From a virus: 64,000 nt of DNA. The translations under genes and the position numbers were made by a program. Shown one piece after another: positions 43,443 to 53,600 of this stretch. The DNA is taken from positions 1-64,000 of IMG/VR virus record IMGVR_UViG_3300037337_000170; one strand, given 5' to 3'. Each line of letters opens with the position of its first letter. Position 1 is the stretch's first letter. The notes below the pieces were generated by a model, which had not been told where the DNA came from, made no database searches, and saw only the letters and a list, made by a program, of their open reading frames with translations.

Positions 43443-44720
43443 ATGGAGACCATATTATCCCAGGCTGGCCTTATCACAGTAGAAGAATGCATGATCCTAA
43501 AGCCAGGGCAAGATGGTGTGAATATCATTCAGCAATTGGCCTCAATAACTTTATATGAGGATTTGTATTCACCGTTTATTACTGGTCAGGTCATATTATC
43601 AGATACCGGCGATATCCCTAATCTTATCGGGCGTGGCGGCAAGGATATTCTTAAATTAAAATTATATACTCCTACCATTAATAAGGAGAACTATATTGAA
43701 GCCTTTTTTATGATTTATAAAATCGGTGATAGATTTAACTCCGCAGAAAGGTTTCAGCATTATACTCTTTTCATTGTGTCAGAAGAATACTTTCAAGACA
43801 CATCTAAAAGAATAAGCAAAACCTATTCTGATAATGCTAATAAGATTGTCAGCAATATATTGACAGATACCTTGAGCTCAACAAAGAAGTTTAATACTAC
43901 TGGGGATTCAAGTGTAATCAAATACACATCTAACTTTTGGAGCCCATCAAAGAATTTTAGATACATTACAGATCATGCAGTAGATGATAAAGGGTCTCCG
44001 TCTTTATTATTTTTTGAAAATAGATATGGCTTTAATCTCCACTCCCTAGATCACCTAATTGACAAGACAAATAGCCCACCGATTCAGAGTTTTATGAGCT
44101 CAGATTATTCAATAAACATGGAAAGTAATTCCGACAATCAGTTATCATATGGTCAGGCTCAACGAGATCCATCCAAGGATTTTCAAATCATACAAGATAT
44201 TAGAGTCGACAAGATTTTTAACTTTTTTGATGATTACGCCGCTGGTATGATTAAGACAAAGATGTATAGTCATGACATAAGCACCAAGAGATTGAATATT
44301 AAAAAATATGAGATGATTCAGGATACTGGTCCTAGACTTAATACCAATAGACCATACAGGGACGAAATTGTTTCTAACGTGGATCCTGTACTGATGTTTA
44401 TGACACAGCATAACAATTCACATGACAAAGGCGATTCTACGGATTTTAATATTAAACAGAAACGCATTATCAGACTAAGACAAATGTATTCTCAGACTAT
44501 TGAAATAGATGTTTTCGGCAGAACAGATTATACAGTAGGCAAAAAGGTAAATGTTTTTGTTAATCGATTAGTCCCTCTTATCAAAACCGACACTGAGGAT
44601 GACTATACAGATAAGATTTATTCCGGTGTGTATATTATTACGGCTATTACCCATAAAATAAATAGAGATCGACACCTGTGTGTGCTTGAGTTGAGTAAAA
44701 ATTCCACGGATCTAATGTAA
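43443..44720 (+). CDS. 27: baseplate hub gp27-like
   Basis: 425 residues (T4: 391). Directly before gp5 and coupled to it (TAATG). IIQQLASITLYEDLYSPFIT followed by GQVILSDTGDIPNLIGRGG, KLKLYTPTI and YTLFIVSEEYFQDTSKRISK fit a gp27/VgrG-N-like hub with tube-like barrel domains. The trimeric hub holds the gp5 spike. Assigned from fold pattern and position. Confidence 0.78.
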   Translation: METILSQAGLITVEECMILKPGQDGVNIIQQLASITLYEDLYSPFITGQVILSDTGDIPNLIGRGGKDILKLKLYTPTINKENYIEAFFMIYKIGDRFNSAERFQHYTLFIVSEEYFQDTSKRISKTYSDNANKIVSNILTDTLSSTKKFNTTGDSSVIKYTSNFWSPSKNFRYITDHAVDDKGSPSLLFFENRYGFNLHSLDHLIDKTNSPPIQSFMSSDYSINMESNSDNQLSYGQAQRDPSKDFQIIQDIRVDKIFNFFDDYAAGMIKTKMYSHDISTKRLNIKKYEMIQDTGPRLNTNRPYRDEIVSNVDPVLMFMTQHNNSHDKGDSTDFNIKQKRIIRLRQMYSQTIEIDVFGRTDYTVGKKVNVFVNRLVPLIKTDTEDDYTDKIYSGVYIITAITHKINRDRHLCVLELSKNSTDLM

Positions 44721-47251
44721 TGAAAAGTTCAAATGTATACTATGGGGTAGTAGAGGAAAGAACCGAGGACCCGCTAAAATTGGGTCGCTGTAGGGTTAGA
44801 ATTGTTGGGGTACATACAGAGGATAATACCATCCTACCGACCAAGGATCTACCGTGGGCGTATCCAATGATGCCGGTTAATTCTGCCTCCATGAATGGTA
44901 TCGGATACAGTCCCACTGGTATATTAGAGGGCACCTGGTGCATTCTGATTTTTAGAGATGCCGAACAACAGCAACCTATTATAATTGGAACTATCGGTGG
45001 CATACCTGAAGCAGATGCCCCAACAGAAACAGCTTTCGTTACTGAAGCCCAACCTGTAACAACTAGACCAGCATCTGTTACAACTGGTTCAGGTACAGTA
45101 CTTACTGACTCATCTGGTAATCCAGTTCTTCAAGGTGAGGAAAATAATCCCAGTGCATCTGAACGCCCTGCCACAGTTCCAGCACCAAACAAACCTGCGG
45201 CTGCGTCTATTGCAAAAAAAGCCGGAGCAATGAAGACTTCACAAGCTGGAATTGATATTATCATCTTTGAAGAAGGTATTAGTAGTCTAGTAAAAGGAAG
45301 AAACCGGGCAGTAAAAAAATATCCCTCTGACGATACTTTACTATATGCATATCTTGATACCAGAAATATTTGGACAATTGGTGTAGGTTCTACATTCATG
45401 CTTGATATGTCTCGCGTCAATGAGAATAGTGTGGTAACTGTATCTGTAGCAAAGCAAATGTTACAGGTACACTTATTAAATGAAGTAGAAATTCCTCTTA
45501 ACAGAAATATTAAAGCACCTGTTACTCAGGATATGTTTGATGCCATGGCATCTCTAGCCTATAATATGGGTGTATATGGTTGGATGAGGTCGGCCGCATT
45601 CAGTTCATTAAATGCAGGAAAATATGAGGAGGCTGCAGCCTTAATTCCAAGTACACGAACTGGTGGTGGGAACGGTCCAAGAAGGATACGAGAGGCCGCG
45701 CATTTTCGGGCTGGGGGTATACCCAATAAACAGAATGGTATTGATCAGGTTGCACCGACATCAGAAACTGCCGCAGTTTCTCAAGATTCTGGCGCAACGC
45801 AGAACACTGCAGTTCGACCTACTCCAGTAACAAAACCAGTTGAATCTAATCAAAACACTGTTAGCAGTCAGACCTCGGCTAACCCATCAAATGCTAGTGG
45901 AGGTACCTGGGAAGGTTTTAAAGATCCAAACAAAAAATACCCAATGGCTGAATGGTTAAATGAGCCCGATACCCATAGGCTAGCAAGAAACGAAGATATC
46001 GATAAAACAGTAGTCTATACCAAAGAGGCAGCAAGGGCCCGCGGAGTTGTATCGGCTGGGACTAGTTGGACTCAACCTCCGATTCCATATAATGCAAAAT
46101 ACCCTTATAACAATACATACGTTACTCAATCTGGTCATATTGATGAATGGGACGATACTCCAGGCAATGAAAGACTTCATAGATATCATAACTCTGGTAC
46201 CTATGAGGAAATAGATGTTAATGGAACCAGAGTTACCAGAATAATCGGTGATGATTATGAAATCTTAGAGCGACATGGTAATATATTAATTAAAGGTAAT
46301 TGTAATGTCACCATTCGCGGCAATAGTAATATTAGAGTAGATAATAATGCAAACATTGAGGTAGGTGGTAATTCGCATACATCGATTCATGGTAATTGGG
46401 ATTTAGGTGTTAGTGGTAATATTAATATTAATGCCGGTGGTGTGATTGCATTAGACGGTTCTAATATCCATCTTAATTCGGGACTTGCAAAGGTTGCCGC
46501 AAAAGGTGCTGGTGCTCAGGCCGCGCCAGAATTCTCAGAATTAAGCACTCCTAGTCGACATGAAGATGTCAAGTCTGCGTATGATTCACCCGAGGACGGC
46601 GACAATACAGAATTCCTTAATACGCAGATCGCATCGGGAAAAATTTCAGAGGAAGACGTGGCAGCAAAAACAGTAACCGTGGAAGAAACAGCGGCACCTA
46701 AACCGCCGATTCCAACAAAACCATTACCGCAGGGATGTGAGGGTCTGACCCTGCCATTTAATTCCAATACCAGGCTATCCCCAAATTATACTATGGGTGA
46801 CTTTATTAGAGAATCTACTGTAGCCAGAGGTATACCTAGCGCGCCCCAGGCCGGGTTTTCTACATTAGAGCTTGGCTGTAACATGAAGTTTATTGCCACC
46901 AACGTGGCCGAAATTGTTAAGGCTCGTTACCCTAATATGAAGATAAATAGTTGCTTTAGGTCGGCTGCAGCCAATAAAGGACTAGCTGGAGCATCATCGA
47001 CTTCTAAACATATGTCGGGTTTGGCCTTAGATATGGGCTTTATTGGTTTCGATAATAAGCAAAAATATGAAGCAGCAATTGAAATTCAGAAATTGTTACC
47101 TGACTATGACCAAATTATTCTAGAATACTCTGGCAGAAGTTGCTGGATCCATGTCGGTTTAAATAAAGGTAAGAATAGAAGAGTTATTCTTACCATGGAT
47201 GTAGGTAAGGGTGGAAGGACAATTCGGGATAAATTTGTTCTATTAGGTTAA
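44720..47251 (+). CDS. 5: baseplate spike gp5 with lysozyme and M15 peptidase domains
   Basis: 843 residues (T4: 575). OB domain 1-100 (YYGVVEERTEDPLKLGRCRV; WCILIFRDAEQQQPIIIGTI); GH24 lysozyme domain about 170-340 with FEEG (Glu184/185), YLDTRNIWTIGVGS (Asp213, Thr219) and YNMGVYGW; beta-helix about 495-590 with G-N-x-(N/H)-x-x-(I/V) repeats (NVTIRGNSNIRVDNNANIEV); and an extra C-terminal M15-type D,D-/L,D-peptidase domain about 690-843 with SKHMSGLALDMGF (His764, Asp771) and CWIHVG (His811). The first three are as in T4, where the spike digests the wall locally; the M15 part would add peptide cleavage. Confidence 0.92.
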   Translation: MKSSNVYYGVVEERTEDPLKLGRCRVRIVGVHTEDNTILPTKDLPWAYPMMPVNSASMNGIGYSPTGILEGTWCILIFRDAEQQQPIIIGTIGGIPEADAPTETAFVTEAQPVTTRPASVTTGSGTVLTDSSGNPVLQGEENNPSASERPATVPAPNKPAAASIAKKAGAMKTSQAGIDIIIFEEGISSLVKGRNRAVKKYPSDDTLLYAYLDTRNIWTIGVGSTFMLDMSRVNENSVVTVSVAKQMLQVHLLNEVEIPLNRNIKAPVTQDMFDAMASLAYNMGVYGWMRSAAFSSLNAGKYEEAAALIPSTRTGGGNGPRRIREAAHFRAGGIPNKQNGIDQVAPTSETAAVSQDSGATQNTAVRPTPVTKPVESNQNTVSSQTSANPSNASGGTWEGFKDPNKKYPMAEWLNEPDTHRLARNEDIDKTVVYTKEAARARGVVSAGTSWTQPPIPYNAKYPYNNTYVTQSGHIDEWDDTPGNERLHRYHNSGTYEEIDVNGTRVTRIIGDDYEILERHGNILIKGNCNVTIRGNSNIRVDNNANIEVGGNSHTSIHGNWDLGVSGNININAGGVIALDGSNIHLNSGLAKVAAKGAGAQAAPEFSELSTPSRHEDVKSAYDSPEDGDNTEFLNTQIASGKISEEDVAAKTVTVEETAAPKPPIPTKPLPQGCEGLTLPFNSNTRLSPNYTMGDFIRESTVARGIPSAPQAGFSTLELGCNMKFIATNVAEIVKARYPNMKINSCFRSAAANKGLAGASSTSKHMSGLALDMGFIGFDNKQKYEAAIEIQKLLPDYDQIILEYSGRSCWIHVGLNKGKNRRVILTMDVGKGGRTIRDKFVLLG

Positions 47252-47261
47252 TAAATAAACT

Positions 47262-47645
47262 ATGAAAGCAATATACTCTGATATAGATTTTAATTTTTTA
47301 CCTAATCCTTTGACTGGGGATATTGGTATTAAAACAAATGAGTCTGCTGTAAAATCTGCCATTAAGACCTTGATACTTACGAACTATTTTGAAAAACCAT
47401 TTCATAGTGAAATAGGCTCACCGATTCGTAGTCTGTTATTTGAAAATATTACTCCCCTGTTGGATATTACTATCAGAGAGGCCGTTTCCGGTCTAATAAA
47501 AGAATACGAACCCAGAGTCGATCTTAATAATGTTACTGTCGATGTATCACCAGATAACAATAGAATGTTTATCGGTATTACATTTACTATAAAAAATACA
47601 CTAGAAACAAGTAGTATGGAAGTCATTCTAACCAGGACTCGATAA
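47262..47645 (+). CDS. 25: baseplate wedge gp25
   Basis: 127 residues (T4: 132). YSDIDFNFLPNPLTGDIGIK, TNESAVKSAIKTLILTNYFE, KPFHSEIGSPIRSLLFENIT define gp25, the lysozyme-like fold of sheath-initiating wedge proteins conserved from phages to type VI secretion (TssE). Between gp5 and gp6 as in related phages. Confidence 0.94.
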   Translation: MKAIYSDIDFNFLPNPLTGDIGIKTNESAVKSAIKTLILTNYFEKPFHSEIGSPIRSLLFENITPLLDITIREAVSGLIKEYEPRVDLNNVTVDVSPDNNRMFIGITFTIKNTLETSSMEVILTRTR

Positions 47646-47648
47646 GAT

Positions 47649-49424
47649 ATGAAAGATAATAAAAAGATTCAGACCACAGAACTAGACTTTGATGCTATTG
47701 TTACCAACATTAAAACATTTCTGTCTGGTCAGGAAGTTTTTAAGGATTATAACTTCGAGGGCTCTGCTCTTAATACCCTAATCGGTGTACTAGCCTATAA
47801 TACTCACTACAACGGTCTTACCACTAACTTTGCCGTTAATGAGATGTTTATGGATTCGGTCTCAAAGTATTCCAGCGCGGTTTCACTGGCAAAAATGATG
47901 GGGTACACCGCCAAGAGTATTCTATCACCTAGGGTAATGGTAGACATATTAATAACAGACCCTGAACTAAGTCCTGCACCTATTCTAACTATTCCTACTG
48001 GAACTAGATTTAGTACATCGATTAATAATGTATTATACTATTTTAATACCAGACTTGATTCTAGTGCCGAATTATTTCAGGGTACCTATTCTTTTACTGG
48101 TATAGAATTAATAGAAGGTGAGCAGAGATCAGTAACCATTCCAGTAACCAATAATTCTTACTATGTTGTTCCATCATTGAAGGCTGATATGTCAAGCCTA
48201 TCAGTAAGGGTTCAGTCTGGGTCTACCTTTACCAGATATAACCTAGCAGATGGTGTATTATCAATTACCCCTACATCTAAAACATTTTTTCTAAAGCAAA
48301 GAGAAGATTTGTATTATGAACTATCATTTGGTGACGGCATTATTGGTGTTGCATTAAATGTAGGTGACAATGTCATAATGTCATTTACGGATAGTAATGG
48401 GCCAGAAGCCAACATGGCAAGTACCTTTACATATTCGGCAGGCTTTAGAGGAGAGCTATTCTATGATGTCACCCTCTCCACTTCTAATGATGGAGCCTCT
48501 GGTGGAGCAGTTCAGGAAACATTGGCTTCTATAAAGACAAATGCGCCTAGAACTTTTATAACACAGAACAGAGCGGTAACTGCCTCTGATTATGAGGCCT
48601 TAATTCGATCCATTAACAGTAACATTGAGACCGTAAGGGTCTGGGGTGGACAGGATAATATTCCGCCTATTTTCGGTAAGGTGTTTATTGCGGTTAAGCC
48701 TTTTAATGGTGAGATTGTTTCTGAGTCAGAAAAGGCCCTATTATTGAACAGTATCTTACAGAAACGAAAGGTAGTAACAGTCTCTCCGGTAATTGTAGAT
48801 CCCGAATATCTACGAATTGAATTTACCAGTAGCATACAGTATGACCCACTGGTTTCCAGATTCAATTCTGGTCAACTTGAAACTATTATCCGTAATAGTA
48901 TAGTAGAATATGCAAATACTCTTAATACATTTGACTCGACATTTAGATACTCTGCATTAACTTCTAGAATTGATGCCTCGGACGTAGGTATCATTAGCAA
49001 CCTGTCTACCATTAGGGTTAGAAAACCGGTGCGTGTCTTGTTTAATACCAATAACACATATACCACGCTGTTCAATAATCCTATAAGAAATAGTCCAGGA
49101 AATACCACCTTTTTAAGTACAAGATTTTTTGTCAGCAGTGTGGTCAATCGTTGTTATATCAAGGACGACGGCAGGGGCGTCTTGGAATTATATTCAGAAG
49201 ATTTTAGTGGGATCGCAACATATGTACAGGACATTGGATCCATAGACTATATAAAGGGGTCTGTTATTATACCCCAACTTAATATTGTCGGCCTCTATGA
49301 TCCTGAACTTGAGTTTGTATTTCAACCAGAAATAAATGATATTATTCCTAAGCGACAATATATTATAACTCTACCCACAGAGTTGACCTATATCCGCGTG
49401 GTGGCGAATAGCACTGAAACATGA
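47649..49424 (+). CDS. 6: baseplate wedge gp6
   Basis: 591 residues (T4: 660). KKIQTTELDFDAIVTNIKTF, then NFEGSALNTLIGVLAYNTHY and NGLTTNFAVNEMFMDSVSKY, the highly conserved gp6 start, followed by ITQNRAVTASDYEALIRSIN and FGKVFIAVKP in the middle. gp6 makes the ring joining wedges around the hub and belongs to the gpJ/TssF-related group. Stop overlaps next start (ATGA). Confidence 0.93.
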   Translation: MKDNKKIQTTELDFDAIVTNIKTFLSGQEVFKDYNFEGSALNTLIGVLAYNTHYNGLTTNFAVNEMFMDSVSKYSSAVSLAKMMGYTAKSILSPRVMVDILITDPELSPAPILTIPTGTRFSTSINNVLYYFNTRLDSSAELFQGTYSFTGIELIEGEQRSVTIPVTNNSYYVVPSLKADMSSLSVRVQSGSTFTRYNLADGVLSITPTSKTFFLKQREDLYYELSFGDGIIGVALNVGDNVIMSFTDSNGPEANMASTFTYSAGFRGELFYDVTLSTSNDGASGGAVQETLASIKTNAPRTFITQNRAVTASDYEALIRSINSNIETVRVWGGQDNIPPIFGKVFIAVKPFNGEIVSESEKALLLNSILQKRKVVTVSPVIVDPEYLRIEFTSSIQYDPLVSRFNSGQLETIIRNSIVEYANTLNTFDSTFRYSALTSRIDASDVGIISNLSTIRVRKPVRVLFNTNNTYTTLFNNPIRNSPGNTTFLSTRFFVSSVVNRCYIKDDGRGVLELYSEDFSGIATYVQDIGSIDYIKGSVIIPQLNIVGLYDPELEFVFQPEINDIIPKRQYIITLPTELTYIRVVANSTET

Positions 49425-51037
49425 CCTATCTAGCCGCTAATATTAAAAAGAATATTCCCGAGAACATTCGGGAAGAATACCCTCTATTTGTCTCTTTTAT
49501 ACAAGAATATTATAATTATCTTGAGACCATAGACATTGATCTATTTTCCATCAAGGATATTGATCTTGTTGATGACAGATTCATTGAATTCTACAGAAGG
49601 GATTTTGCAGCAGGTCTTCCCAACCTAGATTCTATTAATATTAGAGAGTTTTTACGACACGCAAAGGAGTTCTATGCGTCTAGAGGTTCACCAGAATCTT
49701 TTGCATATCTGTATAGAATAATTTTTAATGAGGAAATACAGTTTGAATATCCCGGTGATAGCATGCTACGTGCATCGGCCGGAATATGGGATCAAGAGTA
49801 TTTTATTGAAATTGAAACCCAGTACGGAACATTTGATCCTGATTTACCAATTGTTTATGAAATAAAACTAGATAACCTAAAATATACGCTGGTGCCGGTT
49901 AGGTACGAGCAGGTTGGTAATATTTTAAGATTATACATAGGCGCCAATACTCGTTATGCTGCAACAGGAGTTATCACTCAGACTGTTGATGACATTATTT
50001 TATACTCCGGCAATCATGTGCCTTGTGTTTCTGGCATTGAAATAGTTTCTGGTGGTGCTGATTGGAAAATTGGTAGTCTTATAGTAATTCCTGGTTCAGA
50101 CCGTGATACATATGCCAGAGTAACAAAGGTAAATGGTTCTGGTGCTATTACCAAACTTGAAACTATTAGTTTCGGTATGTATCACGTGCAGGGACAATTA
50201 TACACTGTTTCTCCGTACAAATATATTCCTATTGGCACTGCCGTTGAATATTCGGTTACTGGTGGCGGTCCATTTAATCACTCTCTAATAATCCAAGATG
50301 TCATCTATGATATTAATGAAACAGTAAATGCTGTAGTAGACCTTGATACATTTGCAGAAGGTGGATTCCCTTCAGTAGGCCCGCCTTATGCCATTAGAGG
50401 ATATTTTGGAGAAACATCCTTGCTAGCCGAGGATATCTCTGATAGTGATGTAATAACAGATTTTGATCAAGAAGGTGGTATCTCTCTAGGGCAATGGCTG
50501 ACCTCAAGGGTAACAGTTAGATTACTTTATGCCCTTTCATCCAAGAATAGGGGCACCTGGAAAAATGATGATGGGCAGGTTTCACATGATTCCTACAGAC
50601 TACAGGATAACTTCTATTATCAGGTATTTTCTTATATTATTGCATCCAAAGTAAATAGCCCACTTCAAGATAGAATGATCAAGCTTGCCCATCCGGCAGG
50701 TATGAAATATTTTAAGAAATTAGACCTAAGAACAGATATTGATTTTGCTGCTGAAATTACCAGGATTCTATCAAAAGAGACAATCTATCTATTTGATGAA
50801 ATTCTAGTAGAGTCCTCAATAAATAAACTTATAGCAAAAACACTTGATGATTCTATTAGTGCAGTAGATGTTATTACTGGTAAAATTGTCGATAAGCAGT
50901 TACTAGGTGATACACAGACAATAATTGATGGAACTACAAATACAATTATAAATCATTATTACGTTGAAGAAACCGACGAACCTGATTATTGGGATTTTGC
51001 GTATACCACAAATGATGTAACCTTGGAAATAACATGA
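49421..51037 (+). CDS. baseplate wedge protein, gp7-like position
   Basis: 538 residues. EEYPLFVSFIQEYYNYLETI, FLRHAKEFYASRGSPESFAY followed by LYRIIFNEEIQFEYPGD are typical of a conserved baseplate protein that follows gp6 in cyanophage-like T4 relatives and probably takes the place of T4 gp7. The C-terminal third is helical with KTLDDSISAVDVITGKIVDK. ATGA-coupled to gp6 and the next gene. The gp7 equivalence is an inference. Confidence 0.8.
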   Translation: MTYLAANIKKNIPENIREEYPLFVSFIQEYYNYLETIDIDLFSIKDIDLVDDRFIEFYRRDFAAGLPNLDSINIREFLRHAKEFYASRGSPESFAYLYRIIFNEEIQFEYPGDSMLRASAGIWDQEYFIEIETQYGTFDPDLPIVYEIKLDNLKYTLVPVRYEQVGNILRLYIGANTRYAATGVITQTVDDIILYSGNHVPCVSGIEIVSGGADWKIGSLIVIPGSDRDTYARVTKVNGSGAITKLETISFGMYHVQGQLYTVSPYKYIPIGTAVEYSVTGGGPFNHSLIIQDVIYDINETVNAVVDLDTFAEGGFPSVGPPYAIRGYFGETSLLAEDISDSDVITDFDQEGGISLGQWLTSRVTVRLLYALSSKNRGTWKNDDGQVSHDSYRLQDNFYYQVFSYIIASKVNSPLQDRMIKLAHPAGMKYFKKLDLRTDIDFAAEITRILSKETIYLFDEILVESSINKLIAKTLDDSISAVDVITGKIVDKQLLGDTQTIIDGTTNTIINHYYVEETDEPDYWDFAYTTNDVTLEIT

Positions 51038-51483
51038 TAAACGAAAACATTAAAGCAATAGGTACTCTTAGACTAACCCTAACTGATAAGGGTGAAAATG
51101 TTAAGATTGACCGTTGTGAGGATAATATTATTACTACTATAGGTAAGTCGTATATTGCTCAGAGAATTTCCCTTAATACAACTCCTTTAATGGGGTGGAT
51201 GGCTATAGGCACATCTAATACTGTAGAGTCTGCCGGTAATACCCAGCTTGGTGCAGAACTCCCAGGAAGCCGCCAGGTAGCAGTACCATCAAGTAATAAT
51301 AACGTAGCAAACTTTACAAGTGTATTCTTACCTGGTATTGGTACAGGTGCTATTGTAGAAGCTGCTGTTTTTAATGACGCCCTATTTAATTCTGGTATTA
51401 TGCTAAATCGAGTAACCTTTGCAGTAATCAATAAAGACGCAGCAGATACACTTACCATCTCATGGAATATCACAGTAGCATAA
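51034..51483 (+). CDS. virion protein (149 aa), baseplate or fibre-associated
   Basis: 149 residues, beta-rich: MINENIKAIGTLRLTLTDKG, WMAIGTSNTVESAGNTQLGA, FNDALFNSGIMLNRVTFAVI. This resembles small phage tail proteins of jelly-roll type described as fibre-associated. Between the gp7-like and gp8 genes; coupled to the former. Exact role unknown. Confidence 0.72.
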   Translation: MINENIKAIGTLRLTLTDKGENVKIDRCEDNIITTIGKSYIAQRISLNTTPLMGWMAIGTSNTVESAGNTQLGAELPGSRQVAVPSSNNNVANFTSVFLPGIGTGAIVEAAVFNDALFNSGIMLNRVTFAVINKDAADTLTISWNITVA

Positions 51484-51484
51484 T

Positions 51485-53557
51485 ATGCCAATTGTAACTC
51501 TACCTGGTGCAGCAATTGCTGCCGCAACCGATTTTGTCAATAGTATTCAATTGAATAGAGAAATTTACCATTTATATTTTGGTAAAATTGATAGTTGGGA
51601 TAATCAGCTAGATACACCTGGGTCAGAGATTTCAAATCTAGTCACAGAACGGGAGGTCAGAAATAATATGGTATACCTTCGTCGGGTAATGCCAGGCGAG
51701 ATTTCCATGTGTGCTCAAAAGAATGAATGGGCACAAGCACCTGAGTATAAAGTATATACTCAGTGGGATGATATTCTGCCAAATTCTATTAATGACTATC
51801 ATGTAGTCAATTCTAATTTTCAGGTCTATAAATGTCTGGATAATAATAACGGTGCATTATCAGAAATTGAACCTGCAGGTGGTTTCTTTGTTCCAATTAC
51901 TCTAGCCGATGGGTATATCTGGAAATATATGTACACTATTCCAGTGGCAAAACGTAAGCGGTTTAATAGTCTGGATAAAATGCCGGTACAGACCGCCTTG
52001 TCAGAAACATTCTACAGCCAAGGAACTATAGGTGCTATTAACATTTTAGACAGTGGCACAGGTTATCCTAATTTACCTATTACAACATTGAGATTAGATG
52101 GTACAACTACCGGGTCGGGACTAGATGCCGTAATTACCCAAGTCGACCAGTACGGTGGTATTACTCAGATTACTATTAACGATGGTGGTGGGAATTATAC
52201 TTCACTAAACTTAGAGACCAGTGGAATCGGAGCATCAGCCGTACTTGTGCCAACGGTTGTATCAGGAGTTATAACTGACATTACCATAACAGCAATGGGT
52301 TCTAACTACGTGATTGGAGATACTATTACCTCATCTGTAGGTGGCGCAATATTGTTACCTGTAATTGATCCTGTTTCTGGTTCGATTGTTTCAGTTAAAG
52401 TAATTAACGCCGGCAAAGGTTATGTTGGTGCACCAAATGTTATTATCGAGGTAGAGCCAGGATATAGTACAGGAACCGGCAAGTACCCTGGCAATTCCGG
52501 TGCTATTATAGTATTGAATATGCTTGATGGTGAGATTGATACTATTTCAATCAATGATCCTGGTTTGGATTATGTTAAGGATAATGCTACAAGTATTTTG
52601 GTTGTAGGTGATGGAACTGGAGCAGAATTAATTCCTATTCTTGATTCGACTGGAGCAGTTGTAGAAATCTTTATTAAATCCGGTGGTACAGGATATACCT
52701 TTGCTAATGCAAATATATCTGGCATAGGCGGTTCGGGTGCATCTATTTCCATAAACCTAAATGATTCTGACATTGTGTCGGATCAGTCTATTGTAGAGCA
52801 ATCTGCAATAGATGGTGCTATTCATAATATTGTCCTGATTACTGGTGGAGTTCTTTATACAAGCCAAACCAATATAACCATATCGGGTGATGGTATTGGA
52901 TGTATAGCAGTCCCTATTATAGACCAAGGTATTATTACCAAAATAAGTATTATTGCACCTGGCACCGGATACACCCGGGCAGTTGTTACGATTAATGACC
53001 CTACAAGAAATGATCCTAGTAATACATTACAATTTGCAACTGCTAGGGCAATTTTAGCGCCTGCAGGGGGGCATGGTAGAAATGCCGTTAGGGAATTAAG
53101 AGTAGATTCGGTTTGTATTTCAGCAGTTCTTCAGGACATACCAGAATTTAAATTAATCTCTCAGGATTTCAGACAGTACGGTCTTACTAAAAATATTAGA
53201 AAATCTAATACCAACAAAAGATTGACAGCTTTAAGTAGTTACGAAGCTATTATAACACGGTTCGAAAATACTGTAGACCTATTACCAGATATGGTAATTC
53301 AAAATAATATTAACTTTTTTAAGGTGATTTATATAGATGGAAAAACTGTACATCTAATACCACTAACCAGGAAACCGGTTTCCCCAATTGGAATATTAAG
53401 AACTGCTGATTCAGTATCCTCATGGAGTTGTTCTGCCATATTAACATACCCAACGACTGATCGTTATACAGGTGATTTACTATTTGTTAGCAACGAGGTA
53501 CCATTCATAGTGGATGAGGTGCAAGGTATAAATATCAAAACATATCTAAAATTTTGA
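51485..53557 (+). CDS. 8: baseplate wedge gp8 with beta-repeat insertion
   Basis: 690 residues against 334 in T4. The start NREIYHLYFGKIDSWDNQLD and VVNSNFQVYKCLDNN, GYIWKYMYTIPVAKRKRFNS are gp8 signatures; RAILAPAGGHGRNAVRELRV near residue 515 is a conserved element of the family's second half. Between them lies an insert (about 180-510) of repeated I-x-x-I-x-I-x-x-x-G-x-x-Y units (ITQITINDGGGNYTSLNLET, GTGYTFANANISG), likely a beta-helix or sheet extension. The same repeats occur in the protein at 57102. Confidence 0.88.
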   Translation: MPIVTLPGAAIAAATDFVNSIQLNREIYHLYFGKIDSWDNQLDTPGSEISNLVTEREVRNNMVYLRRVMPGEISMCAQKNEWAQAPEYKVYTQWDDILPNSINDYHVVNSNFQVYKCLDNNNGALSEIEPAGGFFVPITLADGYIWKYMYTIPVAKRKRFNSLDKMPVQTALSETFYSQGTIGAINILDSGTGYPNLPITTLRLDGTTTGSGLDAVITQVDQYGGITQITINDGGGNYTSLNLETSGIGASAVLVPTVVSGVITDITITAMGSNYVIGDTITSSVGGAILLPVIDPVSGSIVSVKVINAGKGYVGAPNVIIEVEPGYSTGTGKYPGNSGAIIVLNMLDGEIDTISINDPGLDYVKDNATSILVVGDGTGAELIPILDSTGAVVEIFIKSGGTGYTFANANISGIGGSGASISINLNDSDIVSDQSIVEQSAIDGAIHNIVLITGGVLYTSQTNITISGDGIGCIAVPIIDQGIITKISIIAPGTGYTRAVVTINDPTRNDPSNTLQFATARAILAPAGGHGRNAVRELRVDSVCISAVLQDIPEFKLISQDFRQYGLTKNIRKSNTNKRLTALSSYEAIITRFENTVDLLPDMVIQNNINFFKVIYIDGKTVHLIPLTRKPVSPIGILRTADSVSSWSCSAILTYPTTDRYTGDLLFVSNEVPFIVDEVQGINIKTYLKF

Positions 53558-53600
53558 TACAAAATAATATTCTTACTGTCAGAACCGCAATTAAAGTCTA

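Noticed and set aside
47250-47257. AATAAATA before gp25 as a late promoter
   Set aside because: One mismatch and only 4 bases from the ATG; the gene is more likely read through from gp48-gp5.
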